A stretch of 64,000 nt of DNA, from contig NZ_CP073063.1 in the NCBI RefSeq assembly GCF_022654015.1, positions 2,046,001-2,110,000 on the forward strand, read 5' to 3'. This DNA comes from Brevundimonas diminuta (GTDB lineage: Bacteria; Pseudomonadota; Alphaproteobacteria; Caulobacterales; Caulobacteraceae). The translations under genes and the position numbers were made by a program. The notes under the pieces were generated by a model. It had not been told where the DNA came from. It saw nothing but the letters and a program-made list of their open reading frames with translations, and did no database searches. Of this stretch, positions 1 to 9,031 are shown in pieces (positions within the stretch are counted from its first letter, which is position 1; every line of letters starts with the position of its first letter).

Positions 1-156
1 TTCGCGCAAAGCGACGACAGGGTTCTTGTCGTTGTCGCGGTCGATCGTCAGGGCGGCGCCGTTGGCGATGCTGCGGGCGCGGTGGCCAGCCATCAGCACC
101 AGACCAAAGCGGTTCGGAACCTTCTCGATGCAGTCTTCGACGGTGACGCGGGCCAT
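1..156 (-). CDS. rpoZ: RNA polymerase omega subunit, partial
   Basis: The reverse strand from 156 reads [20 protein letters not shown] and continues with a HRARSIANG motif, which is the conserved N-terminal half of RpoZ. Omega binds the beta-prime subunit and helps assemble cytoplasmic RNA polymerase. The 3' end is cut off by the window edge, leaving about 52 residues. The start is a plain ATG. In alphaproteobacteria rpoZ often sits near folK and smpB, which fits the genes that follow. Confidence 0.93.
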   Translation of the reverse strand, partial: MARVTVEDCIEKVPNRFGLVLMAGHRARSIANGAALTIDRDNDKNPVVALRE

Positions 157-240
157 GAAATTCCTCGAACGCGGGGGAGAACCGCGTCAAATACAGATGA
201 GGACGGCTTTTTGCAACGCCACAGGGGCGGAAGTTGGGCG

Positions 241-486
241 TCAAGGCGCACTTCGCGGGACCGTGGCTTGCCGTTCTCTGAAGTTTCGGACGCCTTCAGG
301 AACCTGGGAGCAGACCGTCCCGCCCTCGCCATACGTTCTGCAATAAACACCGGGGTCATCAGTATGGATGCTGCTCCATGGATCGAAGCGAGCAGGATTG
401 GGCTTTATCAGCACTACGAAAATGCAGATCAGAACTGCTACTGCGGCGACTGCGATCGCCAATCCTAACGGCGCGGCCAATCGCAT
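241..486 (-). CDS. small single-pass membrane protein, hypothetical
   Basis: An 81-residue reading frame lies between rpoZ and folK on the same strand. Residues 5-27 are a strong hydrophobic helix (runs of A, V, I, L), followed by a short soluble tail with two cysteines (Cys49, Cys59) that could form a disulfide outside the membrane. I do not recognise the family. I chose the internal ATG at 486 because it places the transmembrane helix at the N terminus; a longer frame extends upstream but is Arg-rich and looks like a shadow of folK. Confidence 0.45.
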   Translation of the reverse strand: MRLAAPLGLAIAVAAVAVLICIFVVLIKPNPARFDPWSSIHTDDPGVYCRTYGEGGTVCSQVPEGVRNFRERQATVPRSAP

Positions 487-517
487 CTGAATTAGCGCTA
501 GCTCAATCCGCCGCCGG

Positions 518-1084
518 CTAGACCGCATGGGCGTCCGTCCCCACCTTGGCAGACACGACGAGCGCCGCAGCACTTCGATGCGTCGTGGGATGCACCCAAT
601 CCGGCGCGATCTCGGAGATGGGGCCCATGACAAACCGCCGCTCGGCCGCGCGGGGATGGGGCAGGATCAATCCTTCCAGATCACCGCTCAATCGTCCGTA
701 GGCGATCAGGTCCAGATCCAACGTCCGCGGCGCATTGCGAACCGACCGCTCGCGGCCGAACGCGTCCTCGATCCGGCCGAGCGCCGCCATCAGGGCATGC
801 GGATCGTGTTCTGTGCGGATGATGACCACGCCGTTCAGAAAGGCGGGATCGTGCGGATCGGGCCAGGCTTGAGAAGACCACCACGACGAGCGGGCGATTA
901 CATCAATCCCTTCGCTCCGAAAACGCGCGATCGCCGCCTCCAGCGCTTCGGTGCAGGACGACCAAGCCCCCTTGTCATTGCAGCCCAGGGCCACGATGAC
1001 TGCATCATTCAGGTCGAACCCGTCATCGATTCCGACGGCGACCGCGCGATCCGATTTTTCATCTCTCTCGACGGCTTCGACCAT
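518..1084 (-). CDS. folK: 2-amino-4-hydroxy-6-hydroxymethyldihydropteridine diphosphokinase
   Basis: FolK transfers pyrophosphate from ATP to 6-hydroxymethyl-7,8-dihydropterin in cytoplasmic folate synthesis. The protein has the HPPK signature RNAPRTLDLDLIAYG in its middle and LPHPRAAERRFVM near the end, both typical of the family. The ATG at 1084 overlaps the ATG of the divergent NYN gene, which is awkward; the HPPK fold proper begins at AVIVALGC about 27 residues later, so a downstream non-ATG start is possible. No separate promoter is visible between the two divergent genes. The family call is firm; the start is not. Confidence 0.9.
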   Translation of the reverse strand: MVEAVERDEKSDRAVAVGIDDGFDLNDAVIVALGCNDKGAWSSCTEALEAAIARFRSEGIDVIARSSWWSSQAWPDPHDPAFLNGVVIIRTEHDPHALMAALGRIEDAFGRERSVRNAPRTLDLDLIAYGRLSGDLEGLILPHPRAAERRFVMGPISEIAPDWVHPTTHRSAAALVVSAKVGTDAHAV

Positions 1085-1619
1085 GTTTCATCCCACCGAC
1101 CGGCTGGCGATCTTCATCGACGGCTCGAACCTCTACTCCGCCGCCCGCGCCTTGCAGCACGACATGGACTTTCGGCGGATGCTGGACTGGTTCCGCGAGA
1201 GGTCCATCCTGACCCGCGCATACTACTATACGGCCGTGGTCGAGGGCGAAGAATTCTCGCCGGTCAAACCGCTGGTGGATTGGCTCGACTACAACGGCTT
1301 TTCGGTCGTCACCAAGCCGGTGAAGCGGTTCACGGACACTAGCGGCCATAGCCGGATCAAAGGCAATATGGACATCGAGATCGCGGTGGACATGCTGGAG
1401 TTGGCGCCGCACATCGACCATGCGGTGCTGTTCTCCGGCGACGGCGACTTCCGGCGGGTGGTTCAGGCAGTCCAGGCCAAGGGCGTGCGGGTCACTGTCA
1501 TCTCGACCCAGAAGACCCAGCCGCCGCATATCGCCGACGAACTACGTCGTCAGGCCGACGCCTTCCTGGACTTGAACGATCTGATGGCCGACTTCGGCCG
1601 CCCGAAGGCCGCCCAATGA
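1083..1619 (+). CDS. NYN domain (LabA/DUF88-type) putative RNase
   Basis: The 178-residue protein opens with RLAIFIDGSNLY, the first acidic motif of NYN/PIN-like nucleases, and later has KGNMDIEIAVDML and LFSGDGDFRRVV, which carry the remaining conserved Asp residues. These proteins are thought to be metal-dependent RNases; LabA was named for a role in the cyanobacterial clock output, but the alphaproteobacterial function is unknown. The stop overlaps the ATG of the uracil-DNA glycosylase by 4 bases, so the two are probably cotranscribed. Confidence 0.88.
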   Translation: MFHPTDRLAIFIDGSNLYSAARALQHDMDFRRMLDWFRERSILTRAYYYTAVVEGEEFSPVKPLVDWLDYNGFSVVTKPVKRFTDTSGHSRIKGNMDIEIAVDMLELAPHIDHAVLFSGDGDFRRVVQAVQAKGVRVTVISTQKTQPPHIADELRRQADAFLDLNDLMADFGRPKAAQ

Positions 1620-2254
1620 CCCTGACGCCCGAACCGCCCCGCGACTGCCCATTGTGCCCCCGCCTGGTCGCCTATCGTAAGGAGAATGCGCGCCAGAATC
1701 CAGACTGGTGGAACGGGCCGGCCGCCTCGTTCGGCGATCCGAACGCGCGTCTGCTGATCGCCGGCCTCGCGCCCGGCCGGACCGGCGCCAACCGCACGGG
1801 ACGTCCCTTCACCGGCGATCACGCCGGCTGGCTGCTGTACGACACCCTGAAGAAGGCCGGCTTTGCCCAAGGCCATTACGATCCGAACGGCGACGATGAC
1901 CTGACGCTGACGGACTGCATGATCACCAATGCTGTCCGGTGCGCCCCGCCCGGCAACAAGCCTCTGCCGATCGAGGAGACGACCTGCCGCCCCTTCCTAA
2001 TCGACCGGCTCAAGCTGCTGCCGAATCTGAAGGTGATCGTGACGCTGGGCGACGTCTCCCGCCGCAACATCCTGAGAGCGTTCGGACGGCCCGCGTCAGC
2101 GATGCCGGCGGGTCACGGCGCGCAGGGCGAAGCCGGCGGCTACGTCATTCTCAACAGCTATCACTGCTCCCGCCTGAACACGAGCACGGGTCGCCTGACG
2201 CCGCAGATGTTCGAGGACATCTTCGCGCGCGCCCGGACGCTGATCGAGGCCTGA
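1616..2254 (+). CDS. uracil-DNA glycosylase, family 5-like (Fe-S)
   Basis: The 212-residue protein has four cysteines placed like the 4Fe-4S ligands of family 4/5 UDGs: Cys11 and Cys14 (CPLC), Cys109 (NAVRC) and Cys124. It also has LIAGLAPGRTGANRTGRPF, matching motif 1 of the family, and NSYHCSRLNT near the end as the second active-site motif. The enzyme removes uracil or deaminated bases from DNA. Its start overlaps the NYN gene. It converges with smpB, with only 3 bases between the stops. Confidence 0.87.
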   Translation: MTLTPEPPRDCPLCPRLVAYRKENARQNPDWWNGPAASFGDPNARLLIAGLAPGRTGANRTGRPFTGDHAGWLLYDTLKKAGFAQGHYDPNGDDDLTLTDCMITNAVRCAPPGNKPLPIEETTCRPFLIDRLKLLPNLKVIVTLGDVSRRNILRAFGRPASAMPAGHGAQGEAGGYVILNSYHCSRLNTSTGRLTPQMFEDIFARARTLIEA

Positions 2255-2257
2255 GCC

Positions 2258-2731
2258 TCAGCCCTTGTCCCGCATCAGCCGGGCCTTGTCGCGCTGCCAG
2301 TCGCGCTCGGCCGAGGCCTCGCGCTTGTCATGCAGCTTCTTGCCCTTGGCCAGCGCGATCTCCAGCTTCGCCTTGCCCGCATCGTTCAGATAGAGCTTCA
2401 GCGGGATGATGGTCTGACCGTCGCGTTGGACCGCGCCCATCAGTTTGTCGATCTGCTTTCTGTGCAGCAGCAGTTTACGCGGTCGGCGCGGCTCGTGATT
2501 GAAGCGGTTCGCCTGTTTGTACGGCGGGATATCGGCGTTGATCAGCACGATCTCGCGCCCTTCGACGGACGCATAGCTTTCGGCGATATTGGCCCGGCCG
2601 TCGCGCAGCGCTTTGATCTCGGTGCCCAGCAGCTGGATACCGGCCTCGATATTGTCTTCCAGGAAATAGTCGAACCGCGCGCGGCGGTTTTCGGCGATGA
2701 CCTTGGACTTCGATTGCGGCTTGGGGGCCAT
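2258..2731 (-). CDS. smpB: SsrA-binding protein
   Basis: The 157-residue protein has the SmpB landmarks [13 protein letters not shown] near the N terminus, [14 protein letters not shown], and the basic C-terminal tail ending [10 protein letters not shown]...[12 protein letters not shown]. SmpB binds tmRNA and brings it to stalled ribosomes for trans-translation. The start at 2731 overlaps the stop of dapA, so the two genes are translationally coupled. A longer frame upstream of 2731 is only the overlap with dapA. Confidence 0.96.
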   Translation of the reverse strand: MAPKPQSKSKVIAENRRARFDYFLEDNIEAGIQLLGTEIKALRDGRANIAESYASVEGREIVLINADIPPYKQANRFNHEPRRPRKLLLHRKQIDKLMGAVQRDGQTIIPLKLYLNDAGKAKLEIALAKGKKLHDKREASAERDWQRDKARLMRDKG

Positions 2732-3615
2732 CAGATGACGCCCGCCGCCGCCATGGCGCGGTCGATAAAGGGTTTGACCGCATCGGAGGTCGGCGACAGC
2801 GGCAGACGCGCCTCCTCGTTGCACAAGCCAAGCTTGGCCAGGGCGTATTTCGTCGGCGCGGGCGAGTTGTCCAGGAACAGCGCCTTGCAAAGACTGATCA
2901 GTCGGTCCTGCCAGTCGCGTGCTGTCGCATAATCTCCGGCGGTCATCGCATTGTGCAAGGCGACCATGGCCTCGGGCGCGACATTGGACGCCACCGAGAT
3001 CAGGCCGACGCCGCCATGGGCGTGGTAGCCGAGATAGCTGGGGTCGTCGCCCGAGATCAGGTCGAACTGACCATCGATGTTCGCGCGCATCCAGCTGACG
3101 CGGCTCATGTCGCCCGTGGCGTCCTTGATGCCGACGATATTGGGGTGGGCCGCCAGACGCGCGACCGTCTCATTGGACAGATCGGCCCCCGTCCGGCCGG
3201 GCACGTTGTAAAGCAGGATCGGCAACTGCACGGCGTCGGCCACCGCCTCGAAATGCGCCGCCATGCCCGCCTGCGACGGGCGAATATAATAGGGCGTCAC
3301 GATCAGCGCCCCGTCCGCGCCCACCGTCTTGGCGTGGCGGGTCAGGTCGATGGCTTCCTTGGTATAGGGCGATCCGGTGCCGGCGATGACGGCGACGCGC
3401 CCGGCCGTCAGGCGCACGCACAGCTCGATGACGTGTTTGTGCTCATCCAGGTCCATGCTGGCGCCCTCGCCCGTCGTGCCCATCGGGACGACGCCGTGAA
3501 CCCCTGCGGCGATCTGACGCTCGAGCAGTTTGGCGAATGCGGCTTCGTCCACGTTTCCGTCACGAAGTGGTGTGATCAGGGCGGTGATCACGCCCTTGAA
3601 CAAGGGGGCGTTCAT
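2731..3615 (-). CDS. dapA: 4-hydroxy-tetrahydrodipicolinate synthase
   Basis: The 294-residue protein matches DapA in length and motifs: [11 protein letters not shown] for substrate binding, YYIRPSQ with the catalytic Tyr region, and [12 protein letters not shown], whose Lys forms the Schiff base with pyruvate. It condenses pyruvate with aspartate semialdehyde in lysine and diaminopimelate synthesis. smpB follows directly on the same strand. The reading starts at an ATG whose upstream region (3616-3722) separates it from the divergent lytic transglycosylase gene. Confidence 0.96.
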   Translation of the reverse strand: MNAPLFKGVITALITPLRDGNVDEAAFAKLLERQIAAGVHGVVPMGTTGEGASMDLDEHKHVIELCVRLTAGRVAVIAGTGSPYTKEAIDLTRHAKTVGADGALIVTPYYIRPSQAGMAAHFEAVADAVQLPILLYNVPGRTGADLSNETVARLAAHPNIVGIKDATGDMSRVSWMRANIDGQFDLISGDDPSYLGYHAHGGVGLISVASNVAPEAMVALHNAMTAGDYATARDWQDRLISLCKALFLDNSPAPTKYALAKLGLCNEEARLPLSPTSDAVKPFIDRAMAAAGVI

Positions 3616-3722
3616 GAGACTAAGCTGGCCTGCGTGGGGAGTGACGATGGACGGATGTTCATCGCCTTTGCAATGAGCGCGGGACGTTAGGTCGCCAGCG
3701 GCTCCGCCGCAACCGGGATTGA

Positions 3723-5801
3723 ATGGGAACAGGACAGATCATGATCGCGACCAGTCTGGCGGCGGCCCTCGCCGTCATTGCGCCGAACCCGCAGGACGCC
3801 CTGCCCACCCAGCCTGTGCCCTATGCCTCGGCGTCTTCGTCCGTGCCCGGCTATCCGGCGACCTATCAGGGCCGCGTGCTGAACGATCAGGACACGGCGC
3901 TGTTTCGCCAGGGGCTGGCGGCGGCCCGTGCGCGCGACGTGTTCGGCGCCCAGTCCGCCATGTCGCAGATCAGGGACGCCTCGGCTCGCAAACTGGTCGA
4001 ATGGGCGCTGATCGACACTTCGGGCGAGCAACTGTCCTACTCGGACCTCGCGCGAGGTCAGTCGGATCTGGCGGGATGGCCGCGCGGCGAATCAAGACGC
4101 GCCGCCGCCGAAAAGGTGCTGGACCGCTCCGGCATGGGCGCGGACGCCGCCCTGTCCCTGATGTCCGACGGCAAGCCGACGACGGTAGAGGGAGCCATCG
4201 CCTACGCCTCCGCGCTGCAGCAGCGCGGCCGCCAGGATGAGGCGCGCGCCCTGGTCCGCGACTGGTGGCGCACCCGCTCGTTCGACGATGCGCCGCAATC
4301 GCGTATCCTCAGTCAATGGGGCTCCTGGTTGACACCCGCCGATCATGAGGCGCGGCTGAACATGCTGCTGCTCGGTCCGCACGGACCGGCGACGCGCAGC
4401 ATGATCAATCTGGTTTCGCCCGATCGCGCCGCCATCGCCAACACGGTGATGACCCTTCGCTCGGCTTACAGCCCCGACGCCGTCATCGCCAATCTGACGC
4501 CGGCCCAAGCGGCCGATCCGGCGGTCGTGCTGGAGCGTGTTCGCCTGCTGCGATCGCAAAATCGCCAGTCCGAAGGCTTTGCTCTGCTGGCCAATCTTCC
4601 GCCGGCGCCGGGCCACACGACCGGCGACAACACCCTGTGGAGCGAGCGCCGCAACTACTTCCTCGACGCCCTTCAACAGGGCAACTGGCGCGCGGCCTAT
4701 GACGCCATGAACGGCCACGGCTTCACCTCGGGCGATCGGATGGTGGACGCCGAATTCTTCGCCGGTTGGGTCGCCCTGACCAAGCTGAACCAGCCCGAGG
4801 TCGCCGCCCGCCATTTCGAGGCTCTGCGCACCGCCTCGTCCACGCCGATCACTCAGGGCCGCGCCTACTATTGGCTGGGTCGCGCCGCCGAGGCGCGCGG
4901 CGAACGCGACGCCGCCCTAGCCTACTATCGCAACGGCGCCCAGCACTGGCAGACCTTCTACGGTCAGCTGGCGGCCGAGAAGGCGGGGATGACCACGCTT
5001 CAGCTGCCGGGCGAGCCTGTGCCGTCCCAAGCAGACATAACCCGCTTCGAAGGCAATGAGATCGTCCGCGCCACACGCATCCTGGGCGAGACGGGCGAAA
5101 TGAGCCTGCTGCGCGTCTTCGCCTATCAGCTCGACAACGACCTGCCGACGATCAACGACCTGGCTTTGCTGATGGACCTGTCGCGCAGCTATGGCGAGGG
5201 TTTCACCGCCATGATGGTGGGGCGCGCCGCCAGCCAGAGAGGCTTCGTCATGCCTGAGCGCATGTATCCGGTCCGCATCCCGCCCCAGGTCGGCGGCGCC
5301 GCGCCGCTGGAATTCACCCAGGCGATCACACGCCAGGAATCCAGCTTCGATCCCCGCGCCCGCTCCGGCGCCGATGCGCGCGGCATGATGCAGTTCCTGC
5401 CGTCCACCGCCTCCGGCGTCGCCCGCCGCCTGGGCATGAGCTATTCCGCCGAGCAGTTGTGGGACCCTGACTACAACATGACCTTGGGCAGCTATCACCT
5501 GGGCGAGCTGATGGCCGCGAACAACGGCTCCATGCTGCTGGCGACCGTCGGTTACAACGCCGGGCCGGCGCGCCCAAGCCAGTGGATCGCCCGTTGCGGC
5601 GACCCGCGCGGCGATGCGATCAAGACCATCGACTTCATCGAGTGCGCGCCCTTCACCGAGACGCGCAACTATATGATGCGGGTGATGGAGAACATGGCGG
5701 TCTACAAGGCCCGCCTGAACGGCGGCACGGCCCCGCTGACGCCGTCGGCCGACATCTCGCGCGGATCGGCGGCGGGCGCGCGGCCCTATATCGCCTATTG
5801 A
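3723..5801 (+). CDS. soluble lytic murein transglycosylase
   Basis: The 692-residue secreted protein has an N-terminal hydrophobic stretch (signal peptide, best from a second ATG at 3741), a long alpha-helical superhelix-like region rich in Ala, and a C-terminal SLT domain. The catalytic Glu is in [10 protein letters not shown], about residue 539, followed by [10 protein letters not shown] and VGYNAGP, the standard SLT motifs. It cleaves the MurNAc-GlcNAc bond in periplasmic peptidoglycan. It converges with the ABC ATPase gene, overlapping it by 7 bases. Confidence 0.92.
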   Translation: MGTGQIMIATSLAAALAVIAPNPQDALPTQPVPYASASSSVPGYPATYQGRVLNDQDTALFRQGLAAARARDVFGAQSAMSQIRDASARKLVEWALIDTSGEQLSYSDLARGQSDLAGWPRGESRRAAAEKVLDRSGMGADAALSLMSDGKPTTVEGAIAYASALQQRGRQDEARALVRDWWRTRSFDDAPQSRILSQWGSWLTPADHEARLNMLLLGPHGPATRSMINLVSPDRAAIANTVMTLRSAYSPDAVIANLTPAQAADPAVVLERVRLLRSQNRQSEGFALLANLPPAPGHTTGDNTLWSERRNYFLDALQQGNWRAAYDAMNGHGFTSGDRMVDAEFFAGWVALTKLNQPEVAARHFEALRTASSTPITQGRAYYWLGRAAEARGERDAALAYYRNGAQHWQTFYGQLAAEKAGMTTLQLPGEPVPSQADITRFEGNEIVRATRILGETGEMSLLRVFAYQLDNDLPTINDLALLMDLSRSYGEGFTAMMVGRAASQRGFVMPERMYPVRIPPQVGGAAPLEFTQAITRQESSFDPRARSGADARGMMQFLPSTASGVARRLGMSYSAEQLWDPDYNMTLGSYHLGELMAANNGSMLLATVGYNAGPARPSQWIARCGDPRGDAIKTIDFIECAPFTETRNYMMRVMENMAVYKARLNGGTAPLTPSADISRGSAAGARPYIAY

Positions 5802-6550
5802 GCCCGGCGGGCCGCCAAAAGCGGCCCGTTCGGCCCCTCGATCCACTCACCGTCCAACCCGAAGACTTCGCGCAGGACGGCGGGCGACAGGGCCTGGATC
5901 GGTGGGGCGTCGGCGACGACTCGCCCCCGGTCCAGCACGACGATGTGATCCGCCACGGTCGCAGCCAGGGTCAGGTCGTGAAGGCTGACCATCACCCCTG
6001 CCCCACGGTCAGCGCGCGCTCTCAGGCGCTCCAGCACCAGACGCTGCGCATCCGGGTCCAGCCCCGCGATCGGCTCGTCGGCCAACAGCAGCGGCGCATC
6101 GACGACAAGGGCTCGCGCCAACAGCACCCGCGCGCGCTCTCCGCCTGACATCTCGGCGACGCCGCGGTCCGCCAGATGGCCAACGCCGACCTCGTCCAAA
6201 GCGGCTCGCGCGCGCGCCAGCGCATCCGCGCCTGACAGAAACGGCGCGCCAAGCGCCGCCAGCTCTACCGCCGGCAGATTCCAGGCGATGCGACGTTCCT
6301 GCGGCAGATAGGCGACGCGCTGCGCACGCTGACGATGGGACAGATCGACGATGTTTGCGTCGCCCAGTCTGATTTGGCCGCCAGTCGTCTCCAGCAGTCC
6401 CACGGCGGCGCGGATGGCGCTGCTCTTGCCCGCGCCGTTCGGTCCGCACAGAGCGACGACCTGGCCCGCCGCGACCGACAGGCTAACCCCGTCCAGCACT
6501 ACGGCCTTGCCGAGCCGCGCCTGAACCGTCTCCAGCGACAACAAGCTCAC
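5795..6550 (-). CDS. ABC transporter ATP-binding protein (iron/heme/cobalamin type)
   Basis: The ATPase has Walker A (CGPNGAGKSS), the signature MSGGERARV, Walker B (LLLADEPIAGLD) and the His loop (SLHDL). Its closest relatives by style are FecE, BtuD and HmuV. The GTG at 6550 is chosen because it overlaps the permease stop as GTGA and gives a normal N terminus; the ATG at 6577 would extend 27 bases into the permease gene. It is the last gene of the leftward operon TetR - binding protein - permease - ATPase. The exact substrate cannot be read from the sequence. Confidence 0.9.
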   Translation of the reverse strand: MSLLSLETVQARLGKAVVLDGVSLSVAAGQVVALCGPNGAGKSSAIRAAVGLLETTGGQIRLGDANIVDLSHRQRAQRVAYLPQERRIAWNLPAVELAALGAPFLSGADALARARAALDEVGVGHLADRGVAEMSGGERARVLLARALVVDAPLLLADEPIAGLDPDAQRLVLERLRARADRGAGVMVSLHDLTLAATVADHIVVLDRGRVVADAPPIQALSPAVLREVFGLDGEWIEGPNGPLLAARRAQ

Positions 6551-7536
6551 AGCCGCCACTCCCGCGCCGCTCGCCACGCGATCAGGGCGAAGAGAGGCGC
6601 GCCGATCAGGGCGGTAAACACACCCAGCTTCAGTTCCTGATCCGTCGGCGTCAGTCGCGCCAACAAATCCGCCACGATCAGCATCAGCCCGCCAGCCAGC
6701 GCCGAGGGCGCCAGGATTCGTTTTGCATCACTGCGTACCGCCGCTCGCACCAGATGCGGCGCCGCCAGGCCCACAAATCCAATAACGCCCGCCACCGCCA
6801 CCGCGGCCCCCGTAGCCAAGGCCGCCGCGATCAGGGCGAAGGCCCTTAACCGTCCCATATTCAGTCCGGACGTCGCCGCCCCCTCTTCGCCCAGAGTCAG
6901 CATCCGAAGACCAGCGCCCGACAAGGCAGCGAAGACGCCCGAGACGATGACGGCCGGGGTCACCCAGGCCACATCGACCCAGCTTCGGTTCTGCACCGAT
7001 CCCAGCAGCCAGGACATGACCTCGGCCGAGGCGATCGGCGATGGCGACAGGTTGAAGATCAAGGCCGTCGCCGCGCCAGCGAAACTGGACAGCGCCACCC
7101 CGAACAGGATCAGGGCCTCGGGTGCCCGCATTGCTCTGGACGCCACGATCAACAGTCCGCCCGCCAAGGCCGCGCCCGCCAGGGCCGACACCTCGACCAG
7201 TCCCGGCACGGCCGCAGCGCCAAGCACGATGGCCAGCGCCGCGCCCAAGGCCGCCGTCGCCGACACGCCCAGCACGCCGGGATCGGCAAGCGGATTGCGC
7301 AACAGCCCCTGCATTACCGCGCCCGCCAAACCCAGGGCCGCGCCGACGACCAGGGCGCAGACCGCGCGCGGCGCCCGCACCTGCCACAGCACCTCGGCCG
7401 GACCGGATGTCGGATCACTGAATGCAGCCGCATACTGATCGACGCTGAACGCCGTCTCGCCGGCCAGCACCGCCAGAGCCAGCGCCGCGACGATCAAGCC
7501 GATCAGAACCAAGCCCAGCCGAACCGTTCTGTTCAC
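6547..7536 (-). CDS. FecCD/BtuC-family ABC permease
   Basis: The 329-residue protein has about ten hydrophobic segments and FecCD landmarks: LRAPRAV-like VRAPRAVCALVVGAALGLAG near the N terminus, NPLADPGVLGVS, and GFVGLAAPHLVR. It forms the inner-membrane channel for an iron-siderophore, heme or cobalamin importer. It overlaps both its neighbours by 4 bases, so the binding protein, permease and ATPase are made from one message. Confidence 0.93.
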   Translation of the reverse strand: MNRTVRLGLVLIGLIVAALALAVLAGETAFSVDQYAAAFSDPTSGPAEVLWQVRAPRAVCALVVGAALGLAGAVMQGLLRNPLADPGVLGVSATAALGAALAIVLGAAAVPGLVEVSALAGAALAGGLLIVASRAMRAPEALILFGVALSSFAGAATALIFNLSPSPIASAEVMSWLLGSVQNRSWVDVAWVTPAVIVSGVFAALSGAGLRMLTLGEEGAATSGLNMGRLRAFALIAAALATGAAVAVAGVIGFVGLAAPHLVRAAVRSDAKRILAPSALAGGLMLIVADLLARLTPTDQELKLGVFTALIGAPLFALIAWRAAREWRL

Positions 7537-8333
7537 GGCCGCCCCTTGGCCATCATCTCCACCGCGTCGGCGGCGAACCAGGCTGGGCAGGTCAAGGTCG
7601 CGGCGGGCAGGCGCGCCGCCGTTCGACCCTCGGCCGCTCGCGCGACAACCGGATGCCGCCCCGGTCCGCGCAGGTCGGCGCGCAGCTGATCGAAGAAGCC
7701 GAGCACAAATCGCACCGGAGGATTCATCGCGATTCGCTCGACGCTGAGTGCGCGAAAACCGGGAGTGGCCGTCAGATTGCGAAATCCGGCCGCCCGCATC
7801 ATCGCATCGATCAGCGTGCCTGGCCCCGCGGTGAAGCCCCCCGATGTCAGATACACGGCCCCCGGCGCCTCAGCCGTGCGCTTCACCGGCGCCGCTTTGG
7901 CCAACTGCCTGTCCATCCGTTGCTCTAACGCCTGCCCGCGCTGCATTTGATCCAGATCGCGCGCCACGGTTTGGATATTCCGGCGCACCCCATTCAGGTT
8001 CACCGCGTCCTCGATCGTGGCCACCTTGACCCCGCGCTGCGCCAGCGCCGTCAGCAGGCGTGGCTCGCCGCCCCAGTAACGCACTACGACGTCAGGCTGA
8101 AAACCTACGGCGGCTTCGAGCGTCGGACGCAAACGCCTGTGACCAATCGCCTGCTGACGCAGCCGGGCGTCCGGATCGTCGGCGCGCGGCGACAACGCGA
8201 TGTCCGCATCCGGCGCCAAGGCCAATACATATTGATCCGCGCACTGATCCAGCGCCATGATCCGCAAGGGCCTGGCCTGAGCCGCGCTGCTGCTGAACGC
8301 CAGAGCCGCCAAGGCGACACAGATATGCTTCAT
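7533..8333 (-). CDS. periplasmic substrate-binding protein of the ABC importer
   Basis: The 266-residue protein begins MKHICVALAALAFSSSAAQA, a clear signal peptide with an AQA cleavage site. The mature part starts with PLRIMALDQCADQYVLAL, the usual opening of BtuF/FecB-type binding proteins, and contains PDVVVRYWGG. The ATG at 8333 overlaps the TetR stop as ATGA, which settles the start; an ATG at 8399 lies inside the TetR gene. It captures the substrate for the FecCD-type permease encoded next. Confidence 0.88.
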   Translation of the reverse strand: MKHICVALAALAFSSSAAQARPLRIMALDQCADQYVLALAPDADIALSPRADDPDARLRQQAIGHRRLRPTLEAAVGFQPDVVVRYWGGEPRLLTALAQRGVKVATIEDAVNLNGVRRNIQTVARDLDQMQRGQALEQRMDRQLAKAAPVKRTAEAPGAVYLTSGGFTAGPGTLIDAMMRAAGFRNLTATPGFRALSVERIAMNPPVRFVLGFFDQLRADLRGPGRHPVVARAAEGRTAARLPAATLTCPAWFAADAVEMMAKGRP

Positions 8334-8959
8334 CTTTCGATCAGACCGGCGAACAGGGCGTCCAGGGTGGTGCGAACCAGCGCCTGTCGATCGGACCACG
8401 GGAAATAGGGCTTGGTGATCATGAGAGACACGATCCCATGCGCCGCAGCCCAGATCGCCTGGGCGATCGTGGCGGGATCGCCTTTCATGCGTCCGGCCGT
8501 CACGGCATCGCCGACCGTGGCCTCCAGTGTCGTGAACAGGCTGGCGCCCAGTTCTCGCGCCGCGTCCTGGGCGCCATCTCGCGCTTCGACCGGCCGTGTC
8601 AGATAGATCAGGCGATAGGCGTTGGGATGGGCGAAACCGAAGTCGATATAGCCCTCGATCATCCGCCGCAGGCGCTGTTCGGGCGGCGCTTCCTCATCGG
8701 CGACGGCGGCGTTCGACGCGATAAGCCGCGCAAAGGCGTCACGGCAGATTTCCTGCAGGATCGCGCCCTTGTCCGGGAAATGCATGTAGAGCGCCGTCGA
8801 CGACAGCCCGACCTCGTCCGCGATCTTGCGAATCGTCGCGCCCTCATAGCCGTGCTCGACGAAGATCCGCTCGGCCGCCGCCAGGATTTCGCCCCGCCGC
8901 GAATGGCCTTCGCCCTTGGGCTTTCGGGTCGTGCGCGAGGCGTTCGAAAATTCAGACAA
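8330..8959 (-). CDS. TetR family transcriptional regulator
   Basis: Residues after SRRGEILAAAERIFVEHGYE form a TetR helix-turn-helix (IADEVGLSSTALYMHFPDKG), followed by a helical ligand domain of TetR_C style. I chose the TTG at 8959 because a GGAG ribosome site lies 7 bases upstream and the longer frame to 9097 runs across the promoter region. It is the first gene of the importer operon and overlaps the binding-protein gene, so it probably represses its own operon in response to the transported ligand. That role is inferred from position only. Confidence 0.85.
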   Translation of the reverse strand: MSEFSNASRTTRKPKGEGHSRRGEILAAAERIFVEHGYEGATIRKIADEVGLSSTALYMHFPDKGAILQEICRDAFARLIASNAAVADEEAPPEQRLRRMIEGYIDFGFAHPNAYRLIYLTRPVEARDGAQDAARELGASLFTTLEATVGDAVTAGRMKGDPATIAQAIWAAAHGIVSLMITKPYFPWSDRQALVRTTLDALFAGLIER

Positions 8960-9031
8960 GCCGCTGCTCCGGGTGAGGCGCACTGAATAGCGACAATCCG
9001 TCCCGGACGCCAACCGACTTGCCGAACGCAG